Source of the DNA: Longimicrobiales bacterium
GTDB taxonomy: Bacteria; Gemmatimonadota; Gemmatimonadetes; Longimicrobiales; Gaopeijiaceae
Direction of reading: 5' to 3'
Length of the DNA stretch: 64,000 bases
Assembly: GCA_028278645.1 (NCBI GenBank)
Contig: JANQDZ010000024.1
Coordinates: forward strand, 16,519 to 80,518
The first letter of the stretch is position 1. Each line of letters starts with the position of its first letter. The notes below the pieces were generated by a model. It saw nothing but the letters and a program-made list of their open reading frames with translations, had not been told where the DNA came from and searched no databases. The translations under genes were made by a program, and so were the position numbers. Positions 47,591 to 56,922 of this stretch are shown one piece after another.

Positions 47591-50500
47591 ATGGGGCAGC
47601 GAAAGGGGGCATCTACCCTCCTTGCAATATCGGTTCTGATCTTTCTGCCTCCTTCTTCGCCTGCCCTGGGTCAGGAGACGGGCACCGTGACCGGGCGGGT
47701 AACGGATGCGACCACTGGGAGAGCTCTGGAATCGGCGCGGGTGTCCCACGCTTCTCAGAAGGTGGGCACTCTGACTGACGCCCGGGGTCATTTCGTGCTC
47801 CCCGAAGTGCCGGCTGGGCCAGCCGAAATCTCTGCCGAAGTCACCGGATTCATCCCGGCGACCTCGAGTTTAACCGTCGTAGCTGGTACGGTCGTGGAAG
47901 TGGACTTTCACCTGGTCGGCACGGGTTTGAAGCTTCAGGAGTTGGTCCGAACCGGCCTGGTCGGTGAGACTCCCCGCGTGAAGTTGCCGTTTGCCGTTGA
48001 GAGAATCACGGCAGACGACCTTATCGTCTTCCCTCCATCCGTCGGGGGGATGCTCTCCGGGAAGGTGGTGGGTGCGAAGGTTGTTCGGGGGTCGGGTCAG
48101 CCCGGTTCGGATCCAGGGATCCTGCTTCGTGGCCCAACCACTATCACGGGTACTCAGGACCCTCTTTTTATCGTTGATGGGGTCGTTACCGAGAATCCTT
48201 TAGCCGATATCGGTTCCCAGGATGTGGAATCGGTGGAAGTGATAAAAGGTGCCGCCGCTGCTTCCCTCTACGGATCCAAAGGTCAGAATGGAGTGGTGCA
48301 GGTCCGGACGAAGCGGGGGGAGAACCTGCAAGTCGACCAGACTCGCTTCATCTTCCGGTCGGAGTACGGTAGAGAGTCCATTGGTGGGAGCGTTCGCAAG
48401 ACTCGCGGACATTGGTTCGAGACGAACGCTAGTGGTGACCCCCTAGATGTCGAGGGGAACGTCGTCCGCGATGTTCTGACCCATAAACAGACGACCGGCC
48501 AGGACCTGGCGGAAACTGCTTTTCACGACAAGAAGTACCCGGCGAATATCCCCTTGTATGATCATGCCGACCAGCTTTTTGGCCCGGGGAGCTATGTATC
48601 CCAAAATGTTGCCGTGGAAGGTCGGACCAGCTCGACGAACTACCGGGTTTCATTCTCCTACCTCGACGAGGCTGGCGTCCTACCCGACTTCAACGACGGA
48701 AGCCAGCGTAAGGGTTTCCGGTTGAATCTCGACCAGTTTCTCGGAGAAGATCTTACTTTGGGCGTGAGCGCTTATTACGCGCAAACGGATCAGGAGGCCC
48801 TCAGTGATTCTCCTTTCTTTTCGTGGGCACACCAGAATCCTGTGATGGATCTTCTCAGGAGAGATCCGTCGACCAAAGGCCTTTCCCATTGCCCTTCGGA
48901 GGGGTGCTTGCTGAACCTCCCTGGACAGTTTGACAGAGAGGAAAACCCGCTGTATTCCCTCGAACTCCTGGACCTGATCAACCGGCGAAACCGCCTCATG
49001 GGGAACCTGGGGCTGGTTTGGTTTCCCCGGCCCTGGCTCGAGCTTCGAGGGGATGTCGCGCTTGACCGTCTGGAATCCTCCCAGTCCGAGACCAGGCCCG
49101 CCGGATACACCACCGAACAAGGTGAGGAGGAAGGAGCGATCTTCAACTCCCAGACCACGTCCAACGACCTGAACGCTTCGGTTTCCGCGGCTCTCGACAA
49201 GACGTACGGGAACCTGCGGGTTCGAACCCGCCTGCGTTACCTGACAGAAGACCAGAACCGCGAGTCCCTCAATGTCCGAGGTACCAGGACCCAGTACCCC
49301 GACGTGCCTGTGCTGGACAATGCCGGGATCTTCAGGGCCGGCTCATCCATCGAACAGGTCCGGTCAGAGGGCGTTCTTCTGGTTACCGCCTTGGATCTTG
49401 AGGGGAAGTATTTGAGTGACTTCCTTCTACGCAGGGAAGGCTCCTCTGTCTTTGGATCAGACCAACGTTGGCAGACGTACTTCAGGGCCTCGGGGGCGTG
49501 GCGCTTAGCCCAGGAAGAGTGGTGGCCGTTTCAATCCGTGGAAGAGTTCAAGCTGAGGTATGCCATCGGGAGTGCTGGTCGCCGGCCCGAGTTCGCGGCC
49601 CAGTACGAGACGTATCGGGTGACAGGGGCCGGGGTGTTCCGTGGGACGCTCGACAACGAGGATCTGAAGCCGGAACGGACAAGAGAGCAGGAGGTCGGTG
49701 TCGAGTTCGTGATTTCCGGTGAGATCCACGGCGGAGCCCAGGTCGTCTGGACAATGACGGAAGACCAGCTTCTTCTTCAACCTCTCCCGTCTCCGGCAGG
49801 GTTTGCCACTCAGTGGGCGAATGCCGGGGCAGTCGAAGGGAGGAGCTACGAGGCATATCTGCAGAAGACCTTCCAGGGTCCCGGGGGGTTGAGTTGGACC
49901 AGTCGGGTGCTCTTCGACCGGACCAGGAAGAGGATCTCTGCTCTGAGGATTCCGGCTTTCCCGATGGGGGAGTTTTTCATCCGGGAAGGAGAGGAAATGG
50001 GATCCCTTTACGGCCTCCGTTGGGCTACAAGGTGCCGCCATCTTCCCGCGGGTACAGACTGCACCCAATTCCAGGTGAACGACGACGGATTGCTGGTATG
50101 GGTAGGGCGGGGCAACAGTTTCAAAGAAGGGTTCAGCCAGGGCCTTTGGTTCTCTACCACGAACATCCCCAGCGCCGACGGGCAGGTCACGACATACGCA
50201 TGGGGAATGCCGATTCAGGCCGTTGGGACTGACCGCAGCGGGAACCGAACGAGCTTCCTAAGGATCGGGAACACGACTCCCGCTTTCGATCTCAGGTGGA
50301 GCAACACCCTGCGGTGGAACAGTTTCACCCTTTTTTTCCTTTTTGAAGGTGAGTTCGGTGCAGACGTATACAATCGAACCCGCGCCCACACGTACCGGGA
50401 TGGGGTGTCTCGGGACCAGGATCAGTCAGAAAAGCCGGACGAGCTAAAAAAACCAGTGCACTACTACGATGCCCTGTACAACCTGGGCGGAACAAATTCC

Positions 50501-50779
50501 TGGTTCGCGGAGGACGGTACGTTTTTGAAGCTGCGCGAGTTGGCAGTTCGGTTCAGCCTCGATCAACACCGGATCCGAAGCTGGCTCGATGCGGTCTTGG
50601 GGCTGGATGGCCTATCACTTACTCTGACCGGACGGAATCTCGTCACATGGACTGGCTATGACGGATTCGACCCCGAGGTGGGAAGCGGGTTGGGGGGCTC
50701 GCCCGCCGTCGGAAGAGTGGACGACGCCGGGTACCCAAACTTCCGCACCATCGGCCTCAGCATCGAAGCCGTATTCTAG
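47591..50779 (+). CDS. SusC/RagA-family TonB-linked outer-membrane protein
   Basis: A 1062-residue receptor with a signal peptide (LAISVLIFLPPSSPALGQ), a CarboxypepD_reg domain (GTVTGRVTDATTGRALESARV), a plug (MLSGKVVGAKVVRGSGQPGSDPGILLRGPTTITGTQDPLFIVDGV, and VEVIKGAAAASLYGSKGQNGVVQV) and a beta-barrel ending in EAVF. These are SusC marks: the DGVVTENPLADI loop and 'IVDGV' plug core. It is paired with SusD ten bases downstream. SusC/D pairs import oligosaccharides or peptides with a lipoprotein lid. No glycosidase is adjacent, so the cargo is unknown. Confidence 0.95.
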   Translation: MGQRKGASTLLAISVLIFLPPSSPALGQETGTVTGRVTDATTGRALESARVSHASQKVGTLTDARGHFVLPEVPAGPAEISAEVTGFIPATSSLTVVAGTVVEVDFHLVGTGLKLQELVRTGLVGETPRVKLPFAVERITADDLIVFPPSVGGMLSGKVVGAKVVRGSGQPGSDPGILLRGPTTITGTQDPLFIVDGVVTENPLADIGSQDVESVEVIKGAAAASLYGSKGQNGVVQVRTKRGENLQVDQTRFIFRSEYGRESIGGSVRKTRGHWFETNASGDPLDVEGNVVRDVLTHKQTTGQDLAETAFHDKKYPANIPLYDHADQLFGPGSYVSQNVAVEGRTSSTNYRVSFSYLDEAGVLPDFNDGSQRKGFRLNLDQFLGEDLTLGVSAYYAQTDQEALSDSPFFSWAHQNPVMDLLRRDPSTKGLSHCPSEGCLLNLPGQFDREENPLYSLELLDLINRRNRLMGNLGLVWFPRPWLELRGDVALDRLESSQSETRPAGYTTEQGEEEGAIFNSQTTSNDLNASVSAALDKTYGNLRVRTRLRYLTEDQNRESLNVRGTRTQYPDVPVLDNAGIFRAGSSIEQVRSEGVLLVTALDLEGKYLSDFLLRREGSSVFGSDQRWQTYFRASGAWRLAQEEWWPFQSVEEFKLRYAIGSAGRRPEFAAQYETYRVTGAGVFRGTLDNEDLKPERTREQEVGVEFVISGEIHGGAQVVWTMTEDQLLLQPLPSPAGFATQWANAGAVEGRSYEAYLQKTFQGPGGLSWTSRVLFDRTRKRISALRIPAFPMGEFFIREGEEMGSLYGLRWATRCRHLPAGTDCTQFQVNDDGLLVWVGRGNSFKEGFSQGLWFSTTNIPSADGQVTTYAWGMPIQAVGTDRSGNRTSFLRIGNTTPAFDLRWSNTLRWNSFTLFFLFEGEFGADVYNRTRAHTYRDGVSRDQDQSEKPDELKKPVHYYDALYNLGGTNSWFAEDGTFLKLRELAVRFSLDQHRIRSWLDAVLGLDGLSLTLTGRNLVTWTGYDGFDPEVGSGLGGSPAVGRVDDAGYPNFRTIGLSIEAVF

Positions 50780-50789
50780 TGAGAGACGG

Positions 50790-52460
50790 ATGGGGATTCA
50801 CAAGTTTCTTCTGCTGAGAGTTCTTCTCCTGGTGGGGTCGCTGGGGGTCGCAGCCGTCGGCTGCAGGGACCTGTCGGTGGCCAATCCGAACGATCCGGAT
50901 CGTGACCGGGCCGGACAAACCCCTTCCGACGTTCAAGCCCTCATCAGCGGTGCCTTCTACGGGTGGTACCTCGTATACCATGGATACCACCCAAACGCCG
51001 CGCTGAGTGTGGCAGCGGATGCCCACAGTTCCTCTTGGATGAACTGGGGAATGATGGACTCAAGTTGGGAACCCCGGATCGCCTTTAATAATGACCCTAC
51101 CTACGCCTACCGCGCCGTGGCCGAGGTTCCTTGGATGGAATCCTATGCCTCCCTTACTAGTGTCAGGGATGGTTTGTCAGCGATTGCGGGGGGTGTTGTC
51201 ATCGAAGAGGCAGGGGTGGATGTAACTCCGCGGGCGCTTGCTTTCGGGAAGTTTGTGCAAGCACAGTCCTTGGCGAACATCGCTCTCCTCTTCGATCAAG
51301 GGTTCGTTGTCGATGAAACGAGGGACCCGGCGGCCTTGGAGATCGTACCGGCCACCCAGGTATGGGATGCAGCGCTGGAGAAATACTCGGAAGTCATCGA
51401 GATAGCTTCGAATCACTCGTTCACCATCCCGGCCGAATGGGTCGGATTCAACCGGGAGTGGACCGAGACCGACCTTATCGCGTTCACGAAGGCCTACCGG
51501 GCACGGCACACGATGAGCATGGCCCGTACGCGGGCCGAACGAGATGAGATCGATTGGGAAAGGGTCCTGTCGGATGTTTCCGACGACCTGCCGTTCGACT
51601 TCGGGACATTCGACGACGGACCCAACTGGGGGTCCCACGGCCAGAAGCTCCAGGCCTGTTGCAGTCCGGCGTGGGCTCGAATCGACTACCGGACCATCGG
51701 ACCGGCTGACGTCAGCGGAGCATGGGAAAGCTGGATCAACGCGGCCCCGGAGGACAAGGTGCCGTTCGACGTACTGACTCCCGATTCCCGCATCACCCAA
51801 CCAATGCAACCCACGACCGACGGGAAGTACATCCGTTACCTGGGAAGCAGCCCCTTCCCGATCTCCCGTGGTGTTTATCACTGGTCCAACTACATGTACT
51901 CAGAGTGGGAATCGTACTTCGATACAGGTTTTACCGGGTATTACCCGGATTTGACCCAAAAGGAGGTGGACTTCATCAGGGCCGAGGCTTGGTACCGGAC
52001 GCAACAGGTGGACAGGGCCCGTGAGGTCGTCAACAAGTACAGAGCGAACGGTGATCTCCCTCCGTTTTCCGGAACGGAGAACCCTGATGGTCCGGAAAGC
52101 TGTGTTCCCCAAATGCCGGACGGTTCCTGCGGCGACCTGTGGGAAACCCTCAAGTATGAAAAGCGCATCGAGGTCTTCCACTATGGCATGGCCCAGGAGT
52201 ACTTCGACGACAGGGGCTGGGGGGATCTGGTTGAGGGCACCTTTCTCGAGCTTCCAGTCCCTGGGAGTGAACTCCTACTTCTGCTGATGGACATCTATTC
52301 CTTCGGCGGAGCCGAAGGAAATGGCGCCACGGGCGAGGGAATGACACCCGACTTTTTGGTCGATATCAGCCCAAGAGCCATCTCCCTGAAGAGACTGATC
52401 CTCCAGTCGAGGTGGGAGATCCAGAGACAGCGCGGTGACCGCTCCCTTACCCGGCACTAA
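50790..52460 (+). CDS. SusD/RagB-family outer-membrane lipoprotein
   Basis: A 556-residue protein with a lipoprotein signal ending AAVGC (about residue 24). It is helical with SusD-type TPR-like segments (NPNDPDRDRAGQTPSDVQALISGAFYGWY, EVDFIRAEAWYRTQQVDRAREVVNKYRANGDLP) and the C-terminal YEKRIEVFHYGMAQEYFDDRGWGDLVEG block. It follows the SusC gene by ten bases and would act as the surface lid of the SusC channel. ATG 50790 is favoured; an upstream frame from 50658 lies inside susC. The cargo is not known. Confidence 0.92.
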   Translation: MGIHKFLLLRVLLLVGSLGVAAVGCRDLSVANPNDPDRDRAGQTPSDVQALISGAFYGWYLVYHGYHPNAALSVAADAHSSSWMNWGMMDSSWEPRIAFNNDPTYAYRAVAEVPWMESYASLTSVRDGLSAIAGGVVIEEAGVDVTPRALAFGKFVQAQSLANIALLFDQGFVVDETRDPAALEIVPATQVWDAALEKYSEVIEIASNHSFTIPAEWVGFNREWTETDLIAFTKAYRARHTMSMARTRAERDEIDWERVLSDVSDDLPFDFGTFDDGPNWGSHGQKLQACCSPAWARIDYRTIGPADVSGAWESWINAAPEDKVPFDVLTPDSRITQPMQPTTDGKYIRYLGSSPFPISRGVYHWSNYMYSEWESYFDTGFTGYYPDLTQKEVDFIRAEAWYRTQQVDRAREVVNKYRANGDLPPFSGTENPDGPESCVPQMPDGSCGDLWETLKYEKRIEVFHYGMAQEYFDDRGWGDLVEGTFLELPVPGSELLLLLMDIYSFGGAEGNGATGEGMTPDFLVDISPRAISLKRLILQSRWEIQRQRGDRSLTRH

Positions 52461-52622
52461 ACGCCCTTGGGCCCAGGGCTTCCGTGAGGGCGAGGATGCT
52501 GCGCAATGGCGAGCCGGGCCTGGCGAGGCCTTCTCGACGCCCATACTGTCGAAGGTCCGTGACCGTTGACGGTCCGTGTATCCGGCAGGTTCAATCACTG
52601 AATCCGTGCTAGGAGGCCCAGC

Positions 52623-54098
52623 TTGCCTGGTGAGCTGAAGAAGAAACCGAGCTTGGGGATGTCCTTGGTCCCCGTCGCTGTACTGATCGTGGCGCTCTTC
52701 TACACCATCGTCGTTCTGGAGGGATCGGGTCACATCCCCCTCATCTTCGGAGCCGCTGTCGCCGCCCTCATCGCAGGGATATCCCTGAAGATGCCCTGGC
52801 CGGACATCCAGAAGGGTCTCACCGGGGGAATCGTCACGGCTTTGCCCGCTATCCTGATCCTGATCGTCGTGGGCCTCCTGATCGGTGTTTGGATCGCGTC
52901 GGGCGTGGTCCCGGTCATGATCTTCTACGGGTTGAAGATTCTGGCGCCGGGGTACTTTCTCGTGGCAACAGCCCTCACTTGTGCCCTTATCTCCCTGGCC
53001 ACCGGATCATCGTGGTCTACGGCGGCCACCGTTGGCCTCGCGATGATGGGCGTCGGGCAGGCGTTGGGAATCCCGGCCGGGATGACCGCAGGGGCCGTAA
53101 TCTCGGGCTCGTACTTCGGCGACAAAATGTCACCTCTGTCCGACACGACCAACCTGGCTCCCGCCGTGGCAGGCACCCAGCTCTTCACTCACATAAGGCA
53201 CATGGTCTATACCACGGTGCCGGCCCTCATTCTGGCCCTCGTCATCTTCACGATCATCGGGATCGTCAGGCCGGCCTCGGGGTCAGTGGAGACGGCAGAC
53301 TACCTCCTGATGCTCTCCACCCTCTCCGAAACCTTCAACCTGACACCCTGGCTGTTGATCGCTCCCGGGTTGGTCCTATTCCTGGTATGGAAGAAGACTC
53401 CAGCTCTGCCGGCCCTGGTGGTGGGAGTGGCAGCCGGGGCCGTGTTGCTCCTGATTTTCCAACGCGTGCCCGGAGCCGGGTGGGCGGTGAACATCGGAGC
53501 CGTCGTGGAATCCCTATATACGGGGTATGTGAGCGAGACCGGGGTTGCGACCATCGATGAGTTACTAACCCGAGGTGGCCTTTCCTACATGCTCGACACC
53601 ATAGCTCTGATCATCGTAGCGCTGGCCTTTGGCGGAATCATGGAAGCGTCGGGCATGTTGGAGCGGCTGGCCGCTGCCATTCTGACTCTGGCGAAGAACA
53701 CGGGATCTCTGATCTCGGTCACCATCTTCAGCTGTTTCGGGATGAACATCCTGGCCTCCGACCAGTACCTGGCCATCATCGTACCGGGCCGGATGTACCG
53801 AACCGCATACCTGAAGCGGAACCTCCACCCGAAGAACCTCTCTCGGGCCCTGGAGGATTCGGCCACCCTGACGTCCCCGCTGATCCCGTGGAATACCTGC
53901 GGGGCTTATATGTCGGGGGTCCTCGGTGTGAGTTGCTTCACGTATCTCCCGTTTGCGTTCCTAAACCTGGCCTCACCTCTGATTTCCATGTTTTACGGAT
54001 TCACGGGGATCACCATCCAGAAGATTGACGACGATCCGGATTCATTGGTGGGGATTTCCGATGATGAGATTCCGGAGCGTGGGTCGGGGATCCACTGA
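52623..54098 (+). CDS. Na+/H+ antiporter, NhaC family
   Basis: A 491-residue membrane protein of about twelve helices. NhaC signatures include the PAIILILIVVGLLIGVWIASGVVPVMIFYGL segment (beginning near residue 80) and SGSYFGDKMSPLSDTTNLAPAVAGT near residue 160. It exchanges Na+ for H+ in pH or salt homeostasis. Start is TTG 52623, with AGGAGG seven bases upstream. The 163 bp before it probably hold its promoter. A hairpin at 54154-54188 follows. Confidence 0.92.
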   Translation: MPGELKKKPSLGMSLVPVAVLIVALFYTIVVLEGSGHIPLIFGAAVAALIAGISLKMPWPDIQKGLTGGIVTALPAILILIVVGLLIGVWIASGVVPVMIFYGLKILAPGYFLVATALTCALISLATGSSWSTAATVGLAMMGVGQALGIPAGMTAGAVISGSYFGDKMSPLSDTTNLAPAVAGTQLFTHIRHMVYTTVPALILALVIFTIIGIVRPASGSVETADYLLMLSTLSETFNLTPWLLIAPGLVLFLVWKKTPALPALVVGVAAGAVLLLIFQRVPGAGWAVNIGAVVESLYTGYVSETGVATIDELLTRGGLSYMLDTIALIIVALAFGGIMEASGMLERLAAAILTLAKNTGSLISVTIFSCFGMNILASDQYLAIIVPGRMYRTAYLKRNLHPKNLSRALEDSATLTSPLIPWNTCGAYMSGVLGVSCFTYLPFAFLNLASPLISMFYGFTGITIQKIDDDPDSLVGISDDEIPERGSGIH

Positions 54099-54153
54099 GG
54101 AAACCTCAAGAGGGGGAGGGTCCTGGACTATAGCCGCCCCGCTATGAGGCGCC

Positions 54154-54188
54154 GAGGGCTCCGGCCATGCTGACTGGCCGGAGCCCTC
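54154..54188. terminator. Hairpin between convergent genes
   Basis: Fourteen-bp perfect arms (54154-54167 and 54175-54188) around a 7-base loop, GC-rich, with a short T pair. Lies between nhaC (+) and the cyclase gene (-). Confidence 0.75.
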
Positions 54189-54202
54189 TTCGATCAGCCT
54201 TC

Positions 54203-55033
54203 TCAGTGGTCCGTATCCGGGATGAACGCCACCGCCCGAAGGGGGCCGCCGCTCCCGCCTTCGATCTTCATGGGAAGAGCCACCACGTAGGAACCCCATT
54301 CGGGCAGCTTCTCCAGAAAGGCCACGTTCTCCAGCCCTGGTATGTTCTGCTCGTAGAGGATTTGGTGTGTTTCGAACGTCGATGACTGGCCAAAATCAAT
54401 GCTGGGTGTGTCGATCCCGATAGCATCGATCTCCCTGTTGTCCACCAACCACTGGGCCGCTTCCGGGCTCAGGCCTGGGAAGTGAAGGAGGGGCACCGCT
54501 TCCGGTCCCTTCTGGTCAGTCCCGAGATACCGCACCGGGTCCGGCCACCGGTCTCCCCACCCGGTTCGGAGGAGAAGGATCGTGCCCGGGGGGATGGGCC
54601 CGTGGACCGCCTCCCATGCCGTGAGGTCTTCGACGCGGACTTGATAGTCGGGCGTGGCACGGGCGGAAACGTCCACCACGGCCGCGGGACCGATAAGCCG
54701 GTCTATCGGGACTTGGTCGGAGGGGTTCCGGCCTTCGGCAAAATGGATCGGAGCGTCGAAGTGGGTCCCACCGTGCTCTGAGGAGAAAAAGTTGTACGCC
54801 GAATAGAACCACCCACCCTCCGTCACTCCGTAGGCCTCCTCCTCCAGAACAAACCCATCGGCGGTAGGCCAATAGATGGTTTCCTCGGAGAACGGATAGG
54901 TCAGGTCCACCCATTGGCCTGACCCACCCCCGAACACACTGCCGATGTCCGCCTCCGAGGGCGGCTCGCAGGCGGGCACGGAGGTGACCGCCAAGATGAG
55001 GATAGGCACCGAGAGAAGCCTCGTCCGGATCAT
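54203..55033 (-). CDS. Cyclase-family hydrolase (kynurenine-formamidase-like), lipoprotein
   Basis: A 276-residue protein with a lipoprotein signal ending VTSVPAC (Cys22). The cyclase-family motif HGGTHFDAPIHFAEG (Zn ligands H, H, D and H) sits near residue 90, with VDLTYPFSE at the start of the domain and LLRTGWGDRW later. The family includes arylformamidases and isatin hydrolases that open formyl or amide bonds. Export as a lipoprotein is uncommon for the family. It lies on the same strand as the Mo-enzyme operon, 156 bp downstream, so it may act on a related substrate; this is inference. Confidence 0.85.
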   Translation of the reverse strand: MIRTRLLSVPILILAVTSVPACEPPSEADIGSVFGGGSGQWVDLTYPFSEETIYWPTADGFVLEEEAYGVTEGGWFYSAYNFFSSEHGGTHFDAPIHFAEGRNPSDQVPIDRLIGPAAVVDVSARATPDYQVRVEDLTAWEAVHGPIPPGTILLLRTGWGDRWPDPVRYLGTDQKGPEAVPLLHFPGLSPEAAQWLVDNREIDAIGIDTPSIDFGQSSTFETHQILYEQNIPGLENVAFLEKLPEWGSYVVALPMKIEGGSGGPLRAVAFIPDTDH

Positions 55034-55189
55034 GGTACGCTCACTTTTTGATTGTAACGGGGGAGCCGCGGCTCCAACCCAGCTCGATGGAGCCCACTCC
55101 GCAATCAGTAGAATGGGGGACGGGCCTGGGGTACACCAGGCTGTCCCCGCACCCGTTCGGTGCGATGGTTCCTTCGTCGGTGCCGGGCC

Positions 55190-56146
55190 CTAATGGGGTG
55201 GCAACATGCCCATGGCCGGCTTGGGCTCCTTCGGCCGGGCGATCCGTCTGAACTTGAAACCGGCGATATTCCAGGTGGGAAGGGCACCGCATACCAGGAT
55301 GGCCTGGCGGAGGATCAGCCCGCCGATGAGGCCGAGGAGCGCCCCTACCATCACGAGGGTCGGGCCCCCATCCAGAGCTCCGTCCGTTCGTCCGATATAG
55401 ACCATCAACACCAGGGGTATCCCCAGGCCCAGGAGGAAATAGCCCACCACGAACAAGCGCTTCCGGAGGATCCGGGAAGCAGATTCCCGAGTATCGGGGG
55501 TCTTGAACGCTGCTTGGAGGAAGAAAAAAATCGCCAGGACCTCCAGAGCCACCAGGATGGCTGCCTCGATGGCCATGACTCGGAGCGTTTCCACCGCCGC
55601 ACTTTCACCGAACACGGCAACGCCCAGCATGATCATGAAGTGACCGGTGACCAGGGCTGAAACCACGAACACCACGGGGACAACGCCGGATCGCCAGAAA
55701 GGGATCCCTTTTGAGGCGCCCAAAAGCACACCGGTGTAGGCCATCGTCAGGACCGCGAAGATGATTCCCAGGACCGAAATCACCACGAGGCTGGTGTCGG
55801 CCGTAGTGCTACCCGAGCGGTGGAGAAGGAGGTGAAAAAAAGACAGCACCATAAAGATCGAAATGATCCAGAAGCCCCGGGCGATCCAGGAGGTTTTGGG
55901 CTTCATTCCTGCGTAAATGGCCCGTGCCGGGGAGCCGAGATCGGCCATAAGAAAAGCGGACCCGATCATCAGAGCCGGGAAGCTTATCCATAGGCCCACT
56001 ATGGTCGAGAATTCCAGGCTTTCGCCCATGAATCCGTTGATTGCCGCAATGGTGTACGCCCCTGCACCCACTCCTCCGAGAAACAGATAGATCGCAACAA
56101 GCCAGCCCCACTCCGTCTGTAGCTGGCCATTCACTTTCGGATCCAT
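55190..56146 (-). CDS. NrfD/PsrC-family membrane subunit
   Basis: A 318-residue protein with about eight or nine membrane helices and the NrfD/PsrC profile: GWLVAIYLFLGGVGAGAYTIA at the start and SPARAIYAGMKPKTSWIARGFW near residue 75. NrfD-type subunits are quinone-reactive anchors for periplasmic or cytoplasmic Mo/Fe-S reductases. It follows the Fe-S subunit gene by 85 bp and completes a PsrABC-like set. Confidence 0.9.
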   Translation of the reverse strand: MDPKVNGQLQTEWGWLVAIYLFLGGVGAGAYTIAAINGFMGESLEFSTIVGLWISFPALMIGSAFLMADLGSPARAIYAGMKPKTSWIARGFWIISIFMVLSFFHLLLHRSGSTTADTSLVVISVLGIIFAVLTMAYTGVLLGASKGIPFWRSGVVPVVFVVSALVTGHFMIMLGVAVFGESAAVETLRVMAIEAAILVALEVLAIFFFLQAAFKTPDTRESASRILRKRLFVVGYFLLGLGIPLVLMVYIGRTDGALDGGPTLVMVGALLGLIGGLILRQAILVCGALPTWNIAGFKFRRIARPKEPKPAMGMLPPH

Positions 56147-56231
56147 GGTGCCTCTCCCGCTTGGTATTGAGTCCTTGGCTGCAACTGGCGGCTTTTAGCC
56201 GGTGCTGGCGCGGCCCTGATGCAGCAGGTCT

Positions 56232-56858
56232 TCACCTAGGCATCAGATAATAGACTTTCGGATTGTTCCCCAACTCGGGGTTCAGCTGTTGTCCCCGGTG
56301 GCGTCGTATGAGGATCGAAACCTCCGAGTCCAGATCGTCGAGATCTCCGAAGGTCCGGGCGTTGGCCGGACAAGCTTCGACGCAAGCCGGGTCTTTTCCG
56401 GTTCCGAGCCTGTCTTTGCAGAAATCACACTTCGTTGCGACCCCACACCCCGACGTCTCTTCCCACTGCTGTTTCGCGAACTCTTCGTATTCGGAGAGGG
56501 GGAGGCCGTCCGGGAAATAGCTCTCCCAGCTCTCCACCGAATACCGGGCTCCATACGGGCAACCCATGAGGCAAGACTTACATCCCATGCATGTGTCCTT
56601 GTTCACTACGACGATGCCATCCTCCTGCATGAATGTGGCGCCGGTTGGACACACCTCCACACAAGAAGGATCGTCGCACTGCATGCATAGGACGGGCAGG
56701 GCCTGTCGCACCGTGTTGGGAAAGGTCCCTTCCTCACCCTTCAGTACCCGGGCCCAGAACACCCCGGGAGGAGTGTGGTTCTTTACCTTGCAAGACATGC
56801 TGCAGGCGTAGCACCCGTAGCACCGCTTGAGGTCGATCACCATCCCGTATCTTGCCAT
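56232..56858 (-). CDS. Four-cluster ferredoxin-like subunit (PsrB/DmsB type)
   Basis: A 208-residue protein with four Cys groups: CYGCYACSMSC, CMQCDDPSCVEVCP, CMGCKSCLMGCP, and CDFCKDRLGTGKDPACVEACP. These form four 4Fe-4S clusters that pass electrons between the Mo subunit and the membrane subunit. Start ATG 56858 is preferred; a TTG lies two codons upstream. It lies 64 bp after the Mo subunit's stop. There is no signal sequence, as expected when the partner carries the export signal or the complex is cytoplasmic. Confidence 0.93.
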   Translation of the reverse strand: MARYGMVIDLKRCYGCYACSMSCKVKNHTPPGVFWARVLKGEEGTFPNTVRQALPVLCMQCDDPSCVEVCPTGATFMQEDGIVVVNKDTCMGCKSCLMGCPYGARYSVESWESYFPDGLPLSEYEEFAKQQWEETSGCGVATKCDFCKDRLGTGKDPACVEACPANARTFGDLDDLDSEVSILIRRHRGQQLNPELGNNPKVYYLMPR

Positions 56859-56922
56859 TCTCAACTCCAGTGAAGCCGGTTTCCCGGCGCTCCTGTGCGA
56901 GACTCTTGAGTCCTTTTCAGGC

